Shown here: in pieces, positions 34,661 to 46,786 of the stretch | Layout: each line of letters starts with the position of its first letter | Position numbering within the stretch: the stretch's first letter is position 1 | Assembly: GCA_030549175.1 (NCBI GenBank) | Contig: JAUKUA010000007.1 | Location: 1-64,000, forward strand | DNA length: 64,000 bases | From: Lasiosphaeris hirsuta | Lineage: Eukaryota > Ascomycota > Sordariomycetes > Sordariales > Lasiosphaeriaceae | Direction of reading: 5' to 3' | Program-made: the position numbers and the translations under genes | Notes under the pieces: model-generated | What the model saw: the letters and a program-made list of their open reading frames with translations, nothing else | The model's database searches: none | What the model was told of the DNA's origin: nothing

Positions 34661-36489
34661 CATGCCCTGAAGCGCCAGTAAGCCAGCCAATCAGACGGTG
34701 GCTCTGTCAGCTGCCGAGCGCTTGCGCTGGCCACTCTGCGGCCGTAGTTCCCAATGACTCCCGGCCACCACAGTCGGTGGCAGCTGCCGGGGCCGGCAGG
34801 TGACCGTGGTTCTCAAACAAACCGACATCCAGATAAACCATAGGCTGTTGCCAGCCATCGTGGGGCCGAAAATCAGGCCTACGGTTTATGTTATATACTG
34901 GTATATTCTGTGGGCAAACGGCACTCAATTCAATTGCCAGGAACTTCCCTGCATCGCAATGGCCTCAAAAAGAAAAATGGAATCTTACGTTAGCAGTACC
35001 ATCAAGACTTCAGCCAACCATATTGCCAAGCTTCCCGCATGGGCCACAGTATCGAATCTTCGCATGAGACCCCCCCTATACCACTACCATTTTGTGGTGT
35101 TTCCTAGATTACCCACTCCCCACAGCTTTCTAATCCAGTAGATTCTATACATATCTTCTCGTTGAAGTTTCTCCTAAACAATGGAACATATTATATTCTA
35201 CCTTTTCTAGGTATTCAGTCACAACCTCACATCTGCGATTACGGTGGTATATCCATCGTCTTCTATTTCCCAAGTCCTGAATCGCCGCGGTGTAATAGCA
35301 GTAATATCACGCCTGCAAGACACTACGCGCAGGAGCACTGACCCCACACACAACTGCACCAACTCCCCGCAATGCAATGCTATAATTCCAAGTCAACACT
35401 TGAAACCCAGATTGTGGATTACATACTCTCGTACGGCAGCAGCTGCCGACATAGATGCTTTGATACCTAAATAGGTACCGATGAAACTTACATAACCTCC
35501 GCCCACTTCAGATTCAGTGAGGCAAGGCAGGTATATGATGAATATATCTAAAAACTCAACACCGTCGTGTGTGGCGTTGAAAACAGTATTTCTTTTTCAG
35601 ATTTTAGATACAACTGGAATTCTGTTATATACTTTAATCAATCAACTACCTAGTAATGGTCTTTGCTCCTGGTGGGTCATTAGCCAAACCATCTGTGCCT
35701 ACCGCACTTAATGTAGCTCCGTAGAAGTTATATTAGGCTGTTGATGAATTGTAACTTGCCTCAGCATACTCTTGGTAGAAGGTGAGCAAGCCGTCTACCT
35801 AAAATCCACCATATCGATAGCTGCATTCCGTCAGGTTGAAGGGAACCCCTAACAGCGGAGTGTGGCCACTGACTCTAGGTTGGGGGCCGAGGGCTACCCT
35901 GAGGGGAAGGTGCGGTACCCTGCTAGATGGATACTGCATGATGACATGTACCGCGACCGCCTGTTGAAAGAGTGTGAGATAGGAAATCCAGCTGGTGCTT
36001 GCTCACCCTGCCAGAGAGAGATGGCCCTGAACATCGCAGCGTGCCGTAAGAGAGGTCCGGAGGAACAAAGACCGAGGTCACGAAAAGATCCGGAATAGAA
36101 CGGAGAAGCAGCAGTCTCGCTCGCTGAGATAATTTTCAGGAGGTTACACTGACACTAGGGGGAAATTGACGCCCAGTTTGAGGTCCCACCACTGATTAGT
36201 TATCTGATTCTCAGCATAAGCTCTAGATGTTAGATGAGGACTCGAGGACGGGGACCATCTCTGTTTAGTACTTGATTCGGGAGGTAACCAGACTCTTGAT
36301 ATTTCCATCACTAATACAATCCGTGGTGACTTTGTGACGTCGGTGAGTAACAGCTCAATGCAACCGACATTCTCCATCTTCTCCATCTTCTCCAGTAGTT
36401 AAACCCATTCTTGAAAGAGAGCTGTGATGAGCTCTTCCACTTTAGGTTATACCGGGAAGGTGACTCGAAGAACGCGGGGTCGATGAGGC

Positions 36490-36577
36490 AATCTTGGTGA
36501 TACAACCAAATTTGCCGGTGACACAAGCATGTTCAGTGCTTGGTGATACAACCGTATTCACCGCTTGGTGATACAAC
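36490..36577. repeat. Direct repeats of cttggtgatacaacc
   Basis: The 15-mer cttggtgatacaacc occurs three times, at about 36491, 36539 and 36563, with a diverged copy (ccggtgacacaagc) between the first and second. No gene is associated. Confidence 0.75.
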
Positions 36578-38082
36578 CGTCATTCTTTACCGCCGCGGGC
36601 CAGCATGACGCGCACATCATGGAGCAGCGGGGAAGCAGGGCAGCAGGGAAGCAGGGCAATGGGGTGGTAGCGGCGGCTAGAGCTTTCGATTGGACAGCGG
36701 TCAAGGATGTCGGCCCACTTGCCGTAGAAGCCGGCCGCCTTCAGTGGTGCCTTGGGTCACCAAGACGGTACCACCAGGCAGCATGGTAGCGTTGAGCTCT
36801 CCCTCTCAGCTTTGCCCCTAGCCATCTTTCGGTTTCTTGTTATCCGACAATTTTATCCACCCGGACCGAAAGCGGAACAGGGCTCTCGGCAAAGTATTGG
36901 TGGGGCGCATTCGTCCTCAGCCGCAGCCATCAACATCTCCCGCGAGCCAATCATTCCGCCTCTTGGCCAACCGGTCAATTCCAGGCCGGAGGGCAGCGGG
37001 GTCACCGATGCTAACCCTCACGGCTTCTTCCTTCGAGACACAGCTCAGGCACAGTGGTGGGAAACCAAGCATGGGCCCGCCCAGTAGCTGTTCAAGTTTT
37101 CTAGCTAGCAACGCCAACCTATCGTCAGCCAGTCGTTGTTACCTGGTAAAGTGACCAAGTCGACGGCCTGCAGGGTCCAGCAGGGTGCAGCAGTGCCCAA
37201 CAGGGTCCAGGAGTGGTTCTCAATCCTGCCTGGGTCAAAATAGGGGTTTTCACCCACATGACCCAGCCTTACCCGACTGCAAGGGACTCGTCAGAGCGGG
37301 GAGGGAGCCAGACCCTTGTTCAACCACACTCCTGTCAACTCCGAGTCGTCCAACCACGCTTCCATCAAGGCAGACAGACAGGATGCCGCCCGTCTCATGT
37401 CAGCATGCACCAGCCTTGTGCAACAGGAGATGGCTTGCAGCGGGGACGGGTCTAGATTGTGTGCCAACCAGAGACACAACCAAGACCCTACCCTCACTCT
37501 CGTCGCATCTCTCCCAACGCTTCTTTTTTGCAACGGCTGGCTCTTTTGTGTAACGTGGCTGTCTGTTGCCGGTTACATCTCAACCAGTCACCGTCTCTAG
37601 ATTACCAACGGTGGGCAAGCCACGCAATCCTCTCTCACCCTCGGATCTCTCCTCCAATGCCGCATGAATAGTCTTATCAGCTTGTTTACTCCTGATCGTC
37701 GTGGCGTTCTGTACAACCCAACCCGGACCAATGTCGGCCGAAAAGATATCAGGTGCAACCTCGGCTAGGGGGAACTCCGCCTCTTTGTTCACGATACGCG
37801 CCGTTCACAGGAATGGTACAGCAGTGGGAATCTGTTTTCTCCCCGTGGCTGCCGCGATTAGCACTATTGGCGTCTTGTAGCCGACACGTATCCCGTATGT
37901 CCCAATCATCTGTGCTCTTTGATGGCTGTGCCCGCGGGACAATGTTCTTATAAGTACTAGGTATCCTCCGTTTCCGAGGAACCTACTGGAGCCAACTTCA
38001 ACCCTTGAAGCTTCTGTTCTGCAAACAAACCCCGTGTATCAACCTCATCAACCTCGTACCACCACTGACAAGTGAGAACATC

Positions 38083-39567
38083 ATGGCCAGCGAAATCACC
38101 CCCGACGGACAGGTCATCGCTCCTCTCAACATCACCAACCCTGCTCCCACTTTCGACCTCAGAGGGTTCCGATGGGGCGTTGCCGACAAGTTGAACGTTG
38201 GTCCTCAGGCCAGCAAAGACGATGACGAGAAGCATTCGGCTGACCAGATTCCCGTGGCCGTTTCTTCTTTCAAGCATCCGACTCAACACCAGCATCAAGT
38301 TGTACCGCCAACGGGGGAAGCCCCGCGGCTGCCACCGGATCACAAGCAGTTTGACGATCAACTGGGCATTTCCGGAGACGAACGGCCACCGCCCCTTCCT
38401 TTCCCGCTTGCACAGTTCAAAGGTGCTTATGCCGGAAACGGATTCAACCTGATATTCCGCCCAGCGCCATTCAAGCAGCTAAGCGGTGGCCCCGACGGAC
38501 CGAACGACAACCATCTGCAGCTGACTCTTACGACGGAGCAGCTGACGTTTGGGCCGACCCTCGGCGACATCCCCAACCGCGGACTCGGCGCACAGAACGA
38601 CATTATGCTCGGCGGTTTGCCGTATCTTCAGACCATCCAAGACGTCACCAACGAGGTGACGGGAAAGGGCGACAAGCCCAGGACCAACGTGCCCAACGGC
38701 ATCCATTTCGAACCCGGTATGTGGCTCAGCGTGCCGGCGGCAGAAACCTTCCAGACATCAGAAGAGCAGAAGCGGGGCAGCATCGTGCGCATGGCTTCCA
38801 TCCCCCACGGCACAACAATCAACGCCCAGGGCCTAATCCCGGAGCCCGTCCAAGGGACCCATCTGGGCGGGCGGCCCGGTCCTCCGATCTTCAACGATGT
38901 CGACACGACACCGTTCAGGTTTGGTGACGAAACAGCCAAAGTCTCGTTCCAATCCATGGATGCAACCAAGGTCAACTCTCTGCGAACTCCCCCGGACCTT
39001 GGCAAATTCAACGAGACCACGGGTACGGGCAGGATCACGACAGCAATCATCAAGAACCCCAACATCGTCCTCCAGGACGCCATCAGAGGCCTGGACATCA
39101 CCGAGACCATCTCGTTCGAGGTCGCTACGGGACCCCCGGCCGCCAAGCTCAACGGCGGCGGCACTGCCAACATCTCCTTCCTCAACGGCAAGCAGGCCAC
39201 AATCACCAACCAGCCCCCTGGCCGGGACGACAGCCCCAACGCCCACGCCCCCTTCATGTCGTCTCGCTTCTGGATCGAGACGGTGCAGTACCGGGTCACG
39301 GTCCCCAAACTTGCAGCCAACGAGACCATCCTGCTGCGCCCGACCCTGCCCGAGGGCTCGACGGCGCCGACTCCGCAGTTCGCCATCACGGCGCCAGGCA
39401 CGGGCGTCCCGGCCTTGACCACCATCACCGTCCCCGGTATCCAGATCCAGTACTCGCAGATGGTGCACTTGAACTTTGGGCCCAACCCCAACCTCATGCT
39501 GACGTGGCCGCATGTGAGCGTCGCGACCCTGGTGCCTACCGGGCCGCAGCCTTTTCAGATTAAGTGA
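38083..39567 (+). CDS. Protein of unknown function, conserved-looking, soluble
   Basis: Single exon, 494 residues. ATG 38083 (atcATGG) is preferred over ATG 38005, whose extra 26 residues look like translated leader. No signal peptide, membrane helix or known catalytic motif is seen. The protein is rich in Pro, Gly, Asn and Thr and probably mostly beta structure. Distinct, strongly patterned segments are YAGNGFNLIFRP, NGIHFEPGMWLSVPA, RMASIPHGTTINAQG and SRFWIETVQYRV. I associate this pattern with a hypothetical family found in fungi and some bacteria but cannot name it. Codon use and GC content are typical of the intact genes here, and the frame is clean, so it is very likely a real gene. 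Confidence 0.8.
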   Translation: MASEITPDGQVIAPLNITNPAPTFDLRGFRWGVADKLNVGPQASKDDDEKHSADQIPVAVSSFKHPTQHQHQVVPPTGEAPRLPPDHKQFDDQLGISGDERPPPLPFPLAQFKGAYAGNGFNLIFRPAPFKQLSGGPDGPNDNHLQLTLTTEQLTFGPTLGDIPNRGLGAQNDIMLGGLPYLQTIQDVTNEVTGKGDKPRTNVPNGIHFEPGMWLSVPAAETFQTSEEQKRGSIVRMASIPHGTTINAQGLIPEPVQGTHLGGRPGPPIFNDVDTTPFRFGDETAKVSFQSMDATKVNSLRTPPDLGKFNETTGTGRITTAIIKNPNIVLQDAIRGLDITETISFEVATGPPAAKLNGGGTANISFLNGKQATITNQPPGRDDSPNAHAPFMSSRFWIETVQYRVTVPKLAANETILLRPTLPEGSTAPTPQFAITAPGTGVPALTTITVPGIQIQYSQMVHLNFGPNPNLMLTWPHVSVATLVPTGPQPFQIK

Positions 39568-42500
39568 TTGTTGCGCCGTGTGATGATCTCTCGTACATCT
39601 CTCTCTGTCTTTGGGCTTGACATGTTTGGTTTTGCTGCGACAGCACCGTCCATGTATTCATTCTGCTACCAACATAATTCGTTACGTCCCCCCTAGTACC
39701 TAGGTAGATATGGAGTATTATTATTCCATGTTATTCAATGGCACTGTCCTTTATGGTTGAGATTCAACATATCACGTTGGGACCGTTCAGTGCCAGTGAA
39801 TCTTGTGCTTTCGAAATGGCAGCATATTTCATTCCCCCCAAGAGCTTCCAGAGCCCCAAGAGGTGACTCCGTCGGTCGATGGTCGAATGGGAACAAGAGA
39901 TTGAGAGTGTCGATTGCTTCTTCCGCTAATGCCGCCGGCAATACAGCCTGATCCTGGAGCCTGACGTCATTCAGCAGGGAGATCTTGTGTTTACAGCCTG
40001 CAAACGATTTTCAGGGCTGTCGAGTGTGTTGAATTTTGCCCTCACATATAGCAGGAGCCGTATTTAGTCGTCCGACTGTAGCTCCTGGGTTGTCAATCCC
40101 GGCCAGAGACGCTGTAGGGATTTCAATTGTTCTAGAATCAGCATGCGGCATATGGTGTGAGGAAAACTTAAACTCAGCTTTTGACAAAAGACGTGAGTGC
40201 GCGCTTCGAGTTGGGCGGGTTTCAGGAGCGAGAGGATGACATTGGCGGGAGAAGAGAGGGAGCTGTAAAGGTGCTTGCCTCCCGTCTTTGTGTCAAATTG
40301 GATCCAGAGCGCTTTCAAACGGAACCAATATCTATTCCCCCAGGACGGAGGCTCCATCATTATTCAGACAAAAGAAATGTCAATCAAAGCAATAACGACT
40401 CGGAACGAAAATGATGGGCCAAGAAACTCAGACAGAGGCGCCGCGCGGGACAAGACTCGTCCAGAAGTTAGGCTAGTGGTTCGGCAACCATGCTTCAGAC
40501 TACCCTTCTTACTGAGAACGCCAACCAGGAGATCAATCGAGGGCCGTTACTACACCAGAAACCAGTATTTCTCAAAAGACAGAACTCCACAGCATGTTAA
40601 AGTTGCCAAAGAAAGCGTTGATGCGGGCCCGGTCCAGATATTAGCCGACAGACGGGACGGGCTTTTACTTGGCCGAGAGTACTCTTTCTATACACAATGC
40701 CATTCTTAAGACTCGTAGGATTCAGTTGTCACCCTTACTCGGTGAGTTCTGAGCCTCATACTTCCGTAACGAAACATAAGATTAATGAATCTGATTTCAG
40801 CGAAGGAAGTGTCGGACTCATGGGTGTTTAGGATGACACCTTTTACGGAATGATCATTACCACAATTGAGCGGGAGCCTTTGGCATACATGGTTAAAGCT
40901 ACAAAATTATTTTCCGATATAAAGAGTTTATTACCTGGTATCCAAACTATTGGCCTTAGTAACTTTCCCGACAGCCAGTCAATATAGTACTGGTCGGATC
41001 CGATAGATGGCCCCAAGCCCCTCTCGCCCCTTACTGCCCGTTGATAATCCTGAATTTGAACAACTCAAGCTATGGAGTACACTTTACCGTAATGTTGAGC
41101 CGATGTCGATAGACCATCCTATATACCGTACGGAACTGATCTGAGAATGGCAAGAAGCTACAATCCGATTCTCCGGTAGGGTTAGTTGTACAAGTACCAT
41201 CGGATATAGTAAGGGATTTTATTGGCATGTTGGTAGTTAGATCAAGATATACTGTTGGTAAATACACGATAGCCGTTACGGGACTTAGAACTTTTCTTAA
41301 TTTTGCTAGTACCTATATGCAAGACTGTTAAACCCAAGGGCTCTTACAAACACCAGGTAGTACATACCTTATCAAGAAAACTTACGTCTCATTTCTTCTA
41401 GTCTCTTCAATACTACCCAGCCTCTTGAAAAACCAGCTTGGTCTCACCTTGTCTTATGGGGTTAGGTACCAGCCTACGTAACGAGAGCACCAATGGGTAA
41501 GTCGGTCCGTAGCGAGTAAATACTAGTAGACCTCAGTACAGGTAAGCATCTCAATCTTTCACCGAGTACCAGTGATAAAGAGCCAGTCTACCCCCACCGA
41601 AATTACCATTTTTCCCTTTACTCCCGTCACCCTAACTCATCCCTGATGTCGCATGGCCAAGAACCGCTTTCGTGATGACGGGCTCATGCTGCCGTTCGAG
41701 TCTCGACGCGACGACTTTCAGCAACCAAATCCGTCAGCTATGATTTCTCTTGATTTCTCGGTGATCAAATGTACTAGTAAAACATATGAAATGCTGATGC
41801 CAACGACAGGACTTTCTTCTAGATAACTAGGGACCCAGATAGTTAGCCGATGCATGACAATTCTGATCCTCTCAATGGTCGGTCTCTCAAGGAAGTCGAG
41901 GAGACTTCGACCAAGCTGGCTACGGCTGATGATTATGGTGGTGCTGGACCAAAGCTTTTGTGTTCTATATATATCCCCTGGCCATCCCGCAGCTTGGTGT
42001 GCGCCTCTCATGTATAGCGGCCTTGGCGTTATGAATCCCTGGCCTACTGAAGGACAGCCGGAGCCGAGCCTGGTTTTTTTTTTTTTTTCCAACGACAAAA
42101 TGCGGGAGAACATGCGGCAAACCATGACCCTACCCTGCCCAGCCTCCCTCGGCCCCGGGAGCTCGCCGTAACCGACTCGAAATGGTGGCTGCATGCATCC
42201 CGGCAACTGACCACACAGCCCAGCGGATAGCGCCTGGAGAGCTGCAGGGAAATGGAATAGGAAATGCGGTGGCGCTGTCGTCTGGTGCACACACACAGCT
42301 ACGGGAACGAGCCGCTGTGGCAAAATGCAACATGATTGTGATGGAGTGTTGTGACTGGTTGGGGGCGGCACCAGTGGATGCCTAACTGCAGGTTTTGCAG
42401 CTGCGACAAGAAGAGCAGTTTTGCGGATATCCGCACTCGACGCTCAAATACCCCATTTGTTTCTGGTTTATTACCGTAGTGTCTCGGCGACGCACTTCCA

Positions 42501-42579
42501 CGATAGCCTATATTGACCCTGCTCTCGGACACTGTCAGTTGGGACATAAGTTGGGGTATAAGTTGGAGAGGCATGGGGA
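39568..42579. other. Intergenic, no gene recognised
   Basis: Contains the 3' flank of the unknown-function gene and the promoter of the DUF6536-type gene. Open frames (for example 40275-40709 and 41718-42371 on the minus strand) have no domain-like composition. A T-run of about 16 lies at 42073-42089. Nothing further is supported. Confidence 0.4.
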
Positions 42580-45086
42580 ATGGCGACGGAAGCGCAACCT
42601 GAGACATTGATTCACAGAGTTTCACGTCCCTCTGCAGAACTGGAACCGATCGATCCAATCAAGAAGGCCGCAGACGTTGACGTCGCGAGCGCAACGAAAG
42701 ATGGCACCGACAGCTTCCGGGCGACCCGTTTCGCCGAGAAGACGAAGCTAGCCTGGTGGTTCCCCCAGATCCTCGACGACGAGACCAAGAACTGGCGGAT
42801 ATGGCTGTCTAGGAGGATTCGCGCCATCTTGATCCAGATTGGAGTCGTTGGGCTGATCTTTGTCACGAATCTGGGCCTGACCATCTTTGCCGTGTCGAAA
42901 TACGGGAGCCAGAATGGGGTTGGCTTGATCTACGAAGGGGACTGCGGCAAGGTCAGGACGCTTGACCAGTGGATTCACTTGCTCATCAACCTCCTCGGGA
43001 CCGGCATGCTGTCAGCATCCAACTATTGCATGCAACTGCAGGCCGCCCCGACTCGCGCCAACATCAATCACGCGCACCAGGACGGAAAGTGGCTCGACAT
43101 TGGCATTCCCAGTCTGAGGAACCTAAAGTATATCAGCAACTGGAGACGTGCATCGTGGGTGTTGCTTGCCCTCAGCTCTGTCCCCATCCACCTGATGTGA
43201 GTTTCCCTTAGCATTTGCCCCCATCCCCTTCTAGCTGCACGTCTCCCATCCCTTCTAGTTGCACGTCACACTAACCACTGGGCAAACAGATACAACTCGG
43301 CCGTCTTCCAATCCCTCTCGTCGAGCGAGTACACGGTCGCCGTGGTCAGCGACTCGTTCCTCAATGGCACCTCGTGGAATCTCACAGCGGCGGGAGAACG
43401 GCGGAAAGGGAGCCCCGGGTGGGACATCCAGGACGGCCGACTGAACCCCCCGTCTTTTGACTACAACGAAATCATGCAGGGAATGCAGAAAGCCGCCATG
43501 GGAGGGCTCTACGCGCAGCGCAACATATCCGCCTGCTTCGACTTGTACAACGACTACTGGCAGCCCCAAGGGAACGCCGTCCTCCTCGTCCGGAACGAAA
43601 CGGCACGGCTCGCGCCGAACGATAGCGTGCTGCTGTACGTCTCGGTGATCCCGCGCTCCGATGACTGGGCCAAAAACATGTGGGCTCTGGAGAATGGCAC
43701 GAGCAGATGGGTGGCCCAGCAGCCGCCTCTCCCGGTCACAGAATGGTTTCTCGGCCCGCCGCGGTATGAAGCTTCCCACTGCCTCGTGCAACCCCCTGAG
43801 CAGCTCCAAACCCGGTGCCGTTTTGAGTACTCGCCACAGATCATGTTCACCGTGTGCTTCATGAACTTTGTCAAGGCTTCCATCATGCTCAGCATCTGGA
43901 TCCTCCGGCGGTGGCAGGAGCCCGAGCGTCGCCATGACGAAAAGGAGGTCCTCTACACGCTCGGCGACGCCGTCGCCTCCTTTATGCGCGACCCCGACAC
44001 CACCACCATCGACATGGGCCTCGCGACCAAATACGATTTCCTCACACGGCGCACCTGGCGCCGAAAGCTCATCAAGCACAAGCCCACCCCCTCGCAGGAA
44101 GCCCGCGAGTTCAGGTTGCAACCCAAGCGATGGCGCTCCGCCGTCTCCCTCCGCCGCTGGGTCGTCGCCTTCCTCGCCTTCCTCCTGGTCATGTTGATCG
44201 CCATCGTCCTGCTGTTCCGCGGCTTCGTCTCCCTCCACCACCGCAGCTTCTCCACGGCGCTCCCCTCCCTGTGGGAGCTGGGCTTCGGCGCCCTCACGCC
44301 GTACACGTACATTGTCGCCGGCCTGCCCACGACCGACCCCGCCGGGCTGGTGTCCAACGTCCTCCTCGCCAACCTGCCGCAGCTCGTCCTCTCGGTGCTC
44401 TACATCATCTACAACGTCATGCTCTCGGCCTTCCTCGTCCAGCGCGAGTTCAGCAGCATGTGCTCGGTGCGCAAGCCGCTGCGCGTGAGCGAGCCCATTG
44501 GGATCCAGCGGTCGAGCTACTTCATCTCGCTCCCGCTGCGCTACGGGATCCCCCTGTATGTGAGCTCGGGTGTCATGCATTGGCTGTTGTCGCAGAGCTT
44601 GTTCCTCGCCCGCATCACGGCCATCACGCCTCAGGGGACCGTCGATATGGCACATTCGTACAGCACCTGTGGGTATAGTCCAGTGGCGATATTTGTGGGT
44701 GAGTGTCCCCCCCCCGGACCCTGCTCTGTGACGGTAGTGGGAGTGATGGCAGTGGGAGTGATGGCAGTGGGAGTGGTATTGACTCTTGTCTAGCGATCCT
44801 TGCGGGAATTGGGCTGGCCGTCGTGATTGTGTGTTTGGGTTTCCGGACGTATGATGGAACCATGAGAATGGTGTCGACCAATAGTCGGGCTATCAGCGCG
44901 GCTTGCCATGTTCTCCCTGAGGATCGGGACAGTGGCTTCCTGCTTCCCGTGCAATGGGGCGTTGTGGCCGTTAGTCATGGGGTCGGGAAGTGCGCCTTCA
45001 CTACGGCGCCGCAGCAGGCCATGGTGGAGGCTGAAGAGGGGGTGAGGGGGGTGAGGATGCCTGAGGAGGGCAAGATGTATAGGTAG
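42580..45086 (+). CDS. DUF6536-type multi-pass membrane protein
   Basis: Three exons: 42580-43196, 43290-44698 and 44794-45086; 772 residues, closing in frame. Family hallmarks are present: a first membrane helix (LIQIGVVGLIFVTNLGLTIF), LLSASNYCMQ-like GMLSASNYCMQLQAAPTR, WLDIGIPSLRNL, SSVPIHLIYNSAVF (spanning the first junction, which supports the intron), a central region with several further helices (44155-44640), and the C-terminal PVQWGVV...GKCAFTT block. These match the fungal DUF6536 family as I know it; its function is not established. The topology suggests a plasma-membrane protein with large outside loops containing several N-x-S/T sites. The second intron holds a 15-bp tandem repeat (gggagtgatggcagt). 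A 1.4-kb open frame on the opposite strand is a composition shadow. Confidence 0.88.
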
Positions 45087-45172
45087 GATCTAATTCCTTT
45101 TCGAGGGGGAAGGGCGTTTTTTAAGAGTATTTAATTTCCATGCTTGGTTAATTAAAAACACATAACTGCTAC

Positions 45173-46093
45173 TTACTCAAAGAAAGCGATACTTCGGCAC
45201 TCAATACTCTCCCGAACCTTTGCGTCATGGAAGCTGCTGTCCCAGAAGGCCGTGTGCGGCGTGCGCCAGCCCACACTGCGGTCGCTGTCATGGAACTTGA
45301 ACAGCAAAGCCTCATCCCTCGTCATGGCAGAAAAATACCACCACCGGTGGTCCGGGTTGTACTGGAAGATGGCGGCCGCCAGCTGCGCATCATCATCCAT
45401 GGGCGCAAACATGTCGTCGCCCGTCGGGATCTTGTCGACGACCCAGAGCACGTTGGGCGTGCCCTCGTCATGCCGCACGCTGCGGGCGTCGCACACGGCC
45501 AGGGGACAATCCTGCGGCGGCGTGCTAAAGGTGCGCCAGAAGCTCGAGATGATGAACCGCTTGAAGCCCGGGCCGCCGGGGCGCGCCTGGTCGTAGGCCC
45601 GCCGCGCCGCCGCCAGCTGCCGGCTCGGCTCCGTGTCGACGTGCACCTCGCCCGCCGCCGGCTGCAGGCCGCCGTAGTGGCGGTAGGGCTTCGAGTTGGC
45701 TGCGTCGGCTGCGTCGGCTGCGTCGGCCGTGGGGATGGCGCCCGAGGTGCGCAGCATCCAGCCCGTCGCCACCACCAGGTCCGCGCCGTACGCCCGCTGC
45801 ACCGCGTTGCGCACCTCGTCCTTGTACTTGGCCTCGACCTCGGCCGTGTCGCGGAAGTCGGCCACGCTGGTCGGGGCGTCGAGCAGCTGGAAGCCGTGCT
45901 TGTCAAAGGAGAAGTGCCCCCGGATGGTGCGTCCGTCCCGGATCGTGGTGGGGTACGGCCCGTACCGGCCCGTGTTGACCTCGACTCCGGCCGAGACGAA
46001 CCGGCGGTTGATGTCTGGGCCCGGCAGGAGGTAGTTGAGGTTGGCCTGCGTGCTGCGGGCTGTTTCTTCAATGTCCATGTCGTTGGTTGCCAT
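45173..46093 (-). CDS. AsaB/GA4-desaturase-like hydroxylase/desaturase
   Basis: Single exon, 306 residues. Recognisable family segments: GRYGPYPTTIRDGR, HVDTEP (candidate metal-binding H-x-D), FKRFIISSFWRTF, PLAVCDARSV, WWYFSAMTRDEALLFKFHDS, RTPHTAFWD and a final RESIECRSI. These belong to the fungal CmcJ/AsaB/GA4-desaturase-related family of small oxidases, often found in secondary-metabolite clusters and thought to hydroxylate or desaturate small molecules. ATG 46093 (atcATGG) is chosen over the in-frame ATG at 46123, which has a poor context. A TATA box lies upstream. A 9-bp repeat encodes an Ala-Asp-Ala run. The gene converges with the DUF6536-type gene, 86 bp between stop codons. Confidence 0.85.
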   Translation of the reverse strand: MATNDMDIEETARSTQANLNYLLPGPDINRRFVSAGVEVNTGRYGPYPTTIRDGRTIRGHFSFDKHGFQLLDAPTSVADFRDTAEVEAKYKDEVRNAVQRAYGADLVVATGWMLRTSGAIPTADAADAADAANSKPYRHYGGLQPAAGEVHVDTEPSRQLAAARRAYDQARPGGPGFKRFIISSFWRTFSTPPQDCPLAVCDARSVRHDEGTPNVLWVVDKIPTGDDMFAPMDDDAQLAAAIFQYNPDHRWWYFSAMTRDEALLFKFHDSDRSVGWRTPHTAFWDSSFHDAKVRESIECRSIAFFE

Positions 46094-46178
46094 GATTACG
46101 GTAGATTGAACTTGACCAGTCATTTATTTCATTGTGCCACTTGCTTGAGGCAAGCAGCAGCTGCGAATTTGACAGGCG

Positions 46179-46185
46179 TTATATA
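46179..46185 (-). promoter_or_regulatory. TATA box of the AsaB-like gene
   Basis: TATATAA on the minus strand, 86 bp before the chosen start codon and 56 bp before the alternative upstream ATG. Both ATGs would be in the transcript, and start context decides for the second. Confidence 0.45.
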
Positions 46186-46786
46186 CTTTGGTGTTTGGGG
46201 TGTTTGGGGAGCACGAGATTCCCATGTGCGGAGAATATTTAGGCTGCGGTTGAATGAGCCGAGATGTGGGATCATTGCAAGTTTCGGTATTAGATTTGAT
46301 TCCTTGACATGGCCGTGCATAATAGCTCCAAGTTTTGAAGAAATCAACTTGAACCTGACTGTAAAATGCCAAGGTAACAAATTACATGCTGAAATACATG
46401 GAGACGACTCTGAGAATTTGCGATACCAAGGTACAAGTTCATTTTCCTAGATATTCCCACATGCCTTTAAGAGAAGTATTTAACGCTAATTGAGCTGTGA
46501 AAGCTTCTCTTGGTCAATGAATGTGCAAGTACTCGTATGTGAAATCACAGTGGACTCTGCTTAGAAGGCGTGGCGGTCGAGCCCGTAAGAATCTTGCATG
46601 TTAGGTTTTATTAGCTATGCTAACGGCACAAGATGGATTATAGGTGCGCCAAGGAGAAACCCATGGACAATGGACCTCGTCAAATCCCTCAGTAGTGTAG
46701 GGCCATACTTTTGCGCTGCCAAGAGGCGGCACAGGCCGCCGACCAACTAGCAGCTGAGAAGTCGCGAAAGGCAAGGAGGCGACGTA
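46186..46786. other. Spacer, no gene
   Basis: Promoter region of the minus-strand AsaB-like gene followed by the 3' flank of the pyranose-oxidase relic. No coding signal seen. Confidence 0.4.

Larger units (their letters stand above)
34204..38082. other. Intergenic, no gene recognised
   Basis: No coding region could be supported. The stretch holds two perfect palindromes (34610-34660), repeats of 'cttggtgatacaacc' at 36490-36577, poly-AAGCAGGGCAGCAGGG-type short tandems near 36630-36660, 'gggtccagcag' repeats at 37174-37213, and a possible TATA (TTATAAG, about 37948-37954) upstream of the next gene. Open frames such as 36752-37087 and 37185-37553 lack domain-like composition. Confidence 0.4.

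Noticed and set aside
38628..39513. Minus-strand frames antisense to the unknown-function gene
   Set aside because: They mirror the GC-rich third positions of the plus-strand gene and have no recognisable motif.
43255..44655. 466-codon open frame on the minus strand
   Set aside because: It lies wholly antisense to the DUF6536-type gene, whose exons have matching family motifs. The antisense product is a low-complexity Glu/Gly/Arg/Val-rich translation caused by strong third-position GC.
45227..46450. 407-codon plus-strand frame over the AsaB-like gene
   Set aside because: Composition shadow of the minus-strand gene; Arg/Val/Leu-rich with no domain, and it runs through that gene's promoter.
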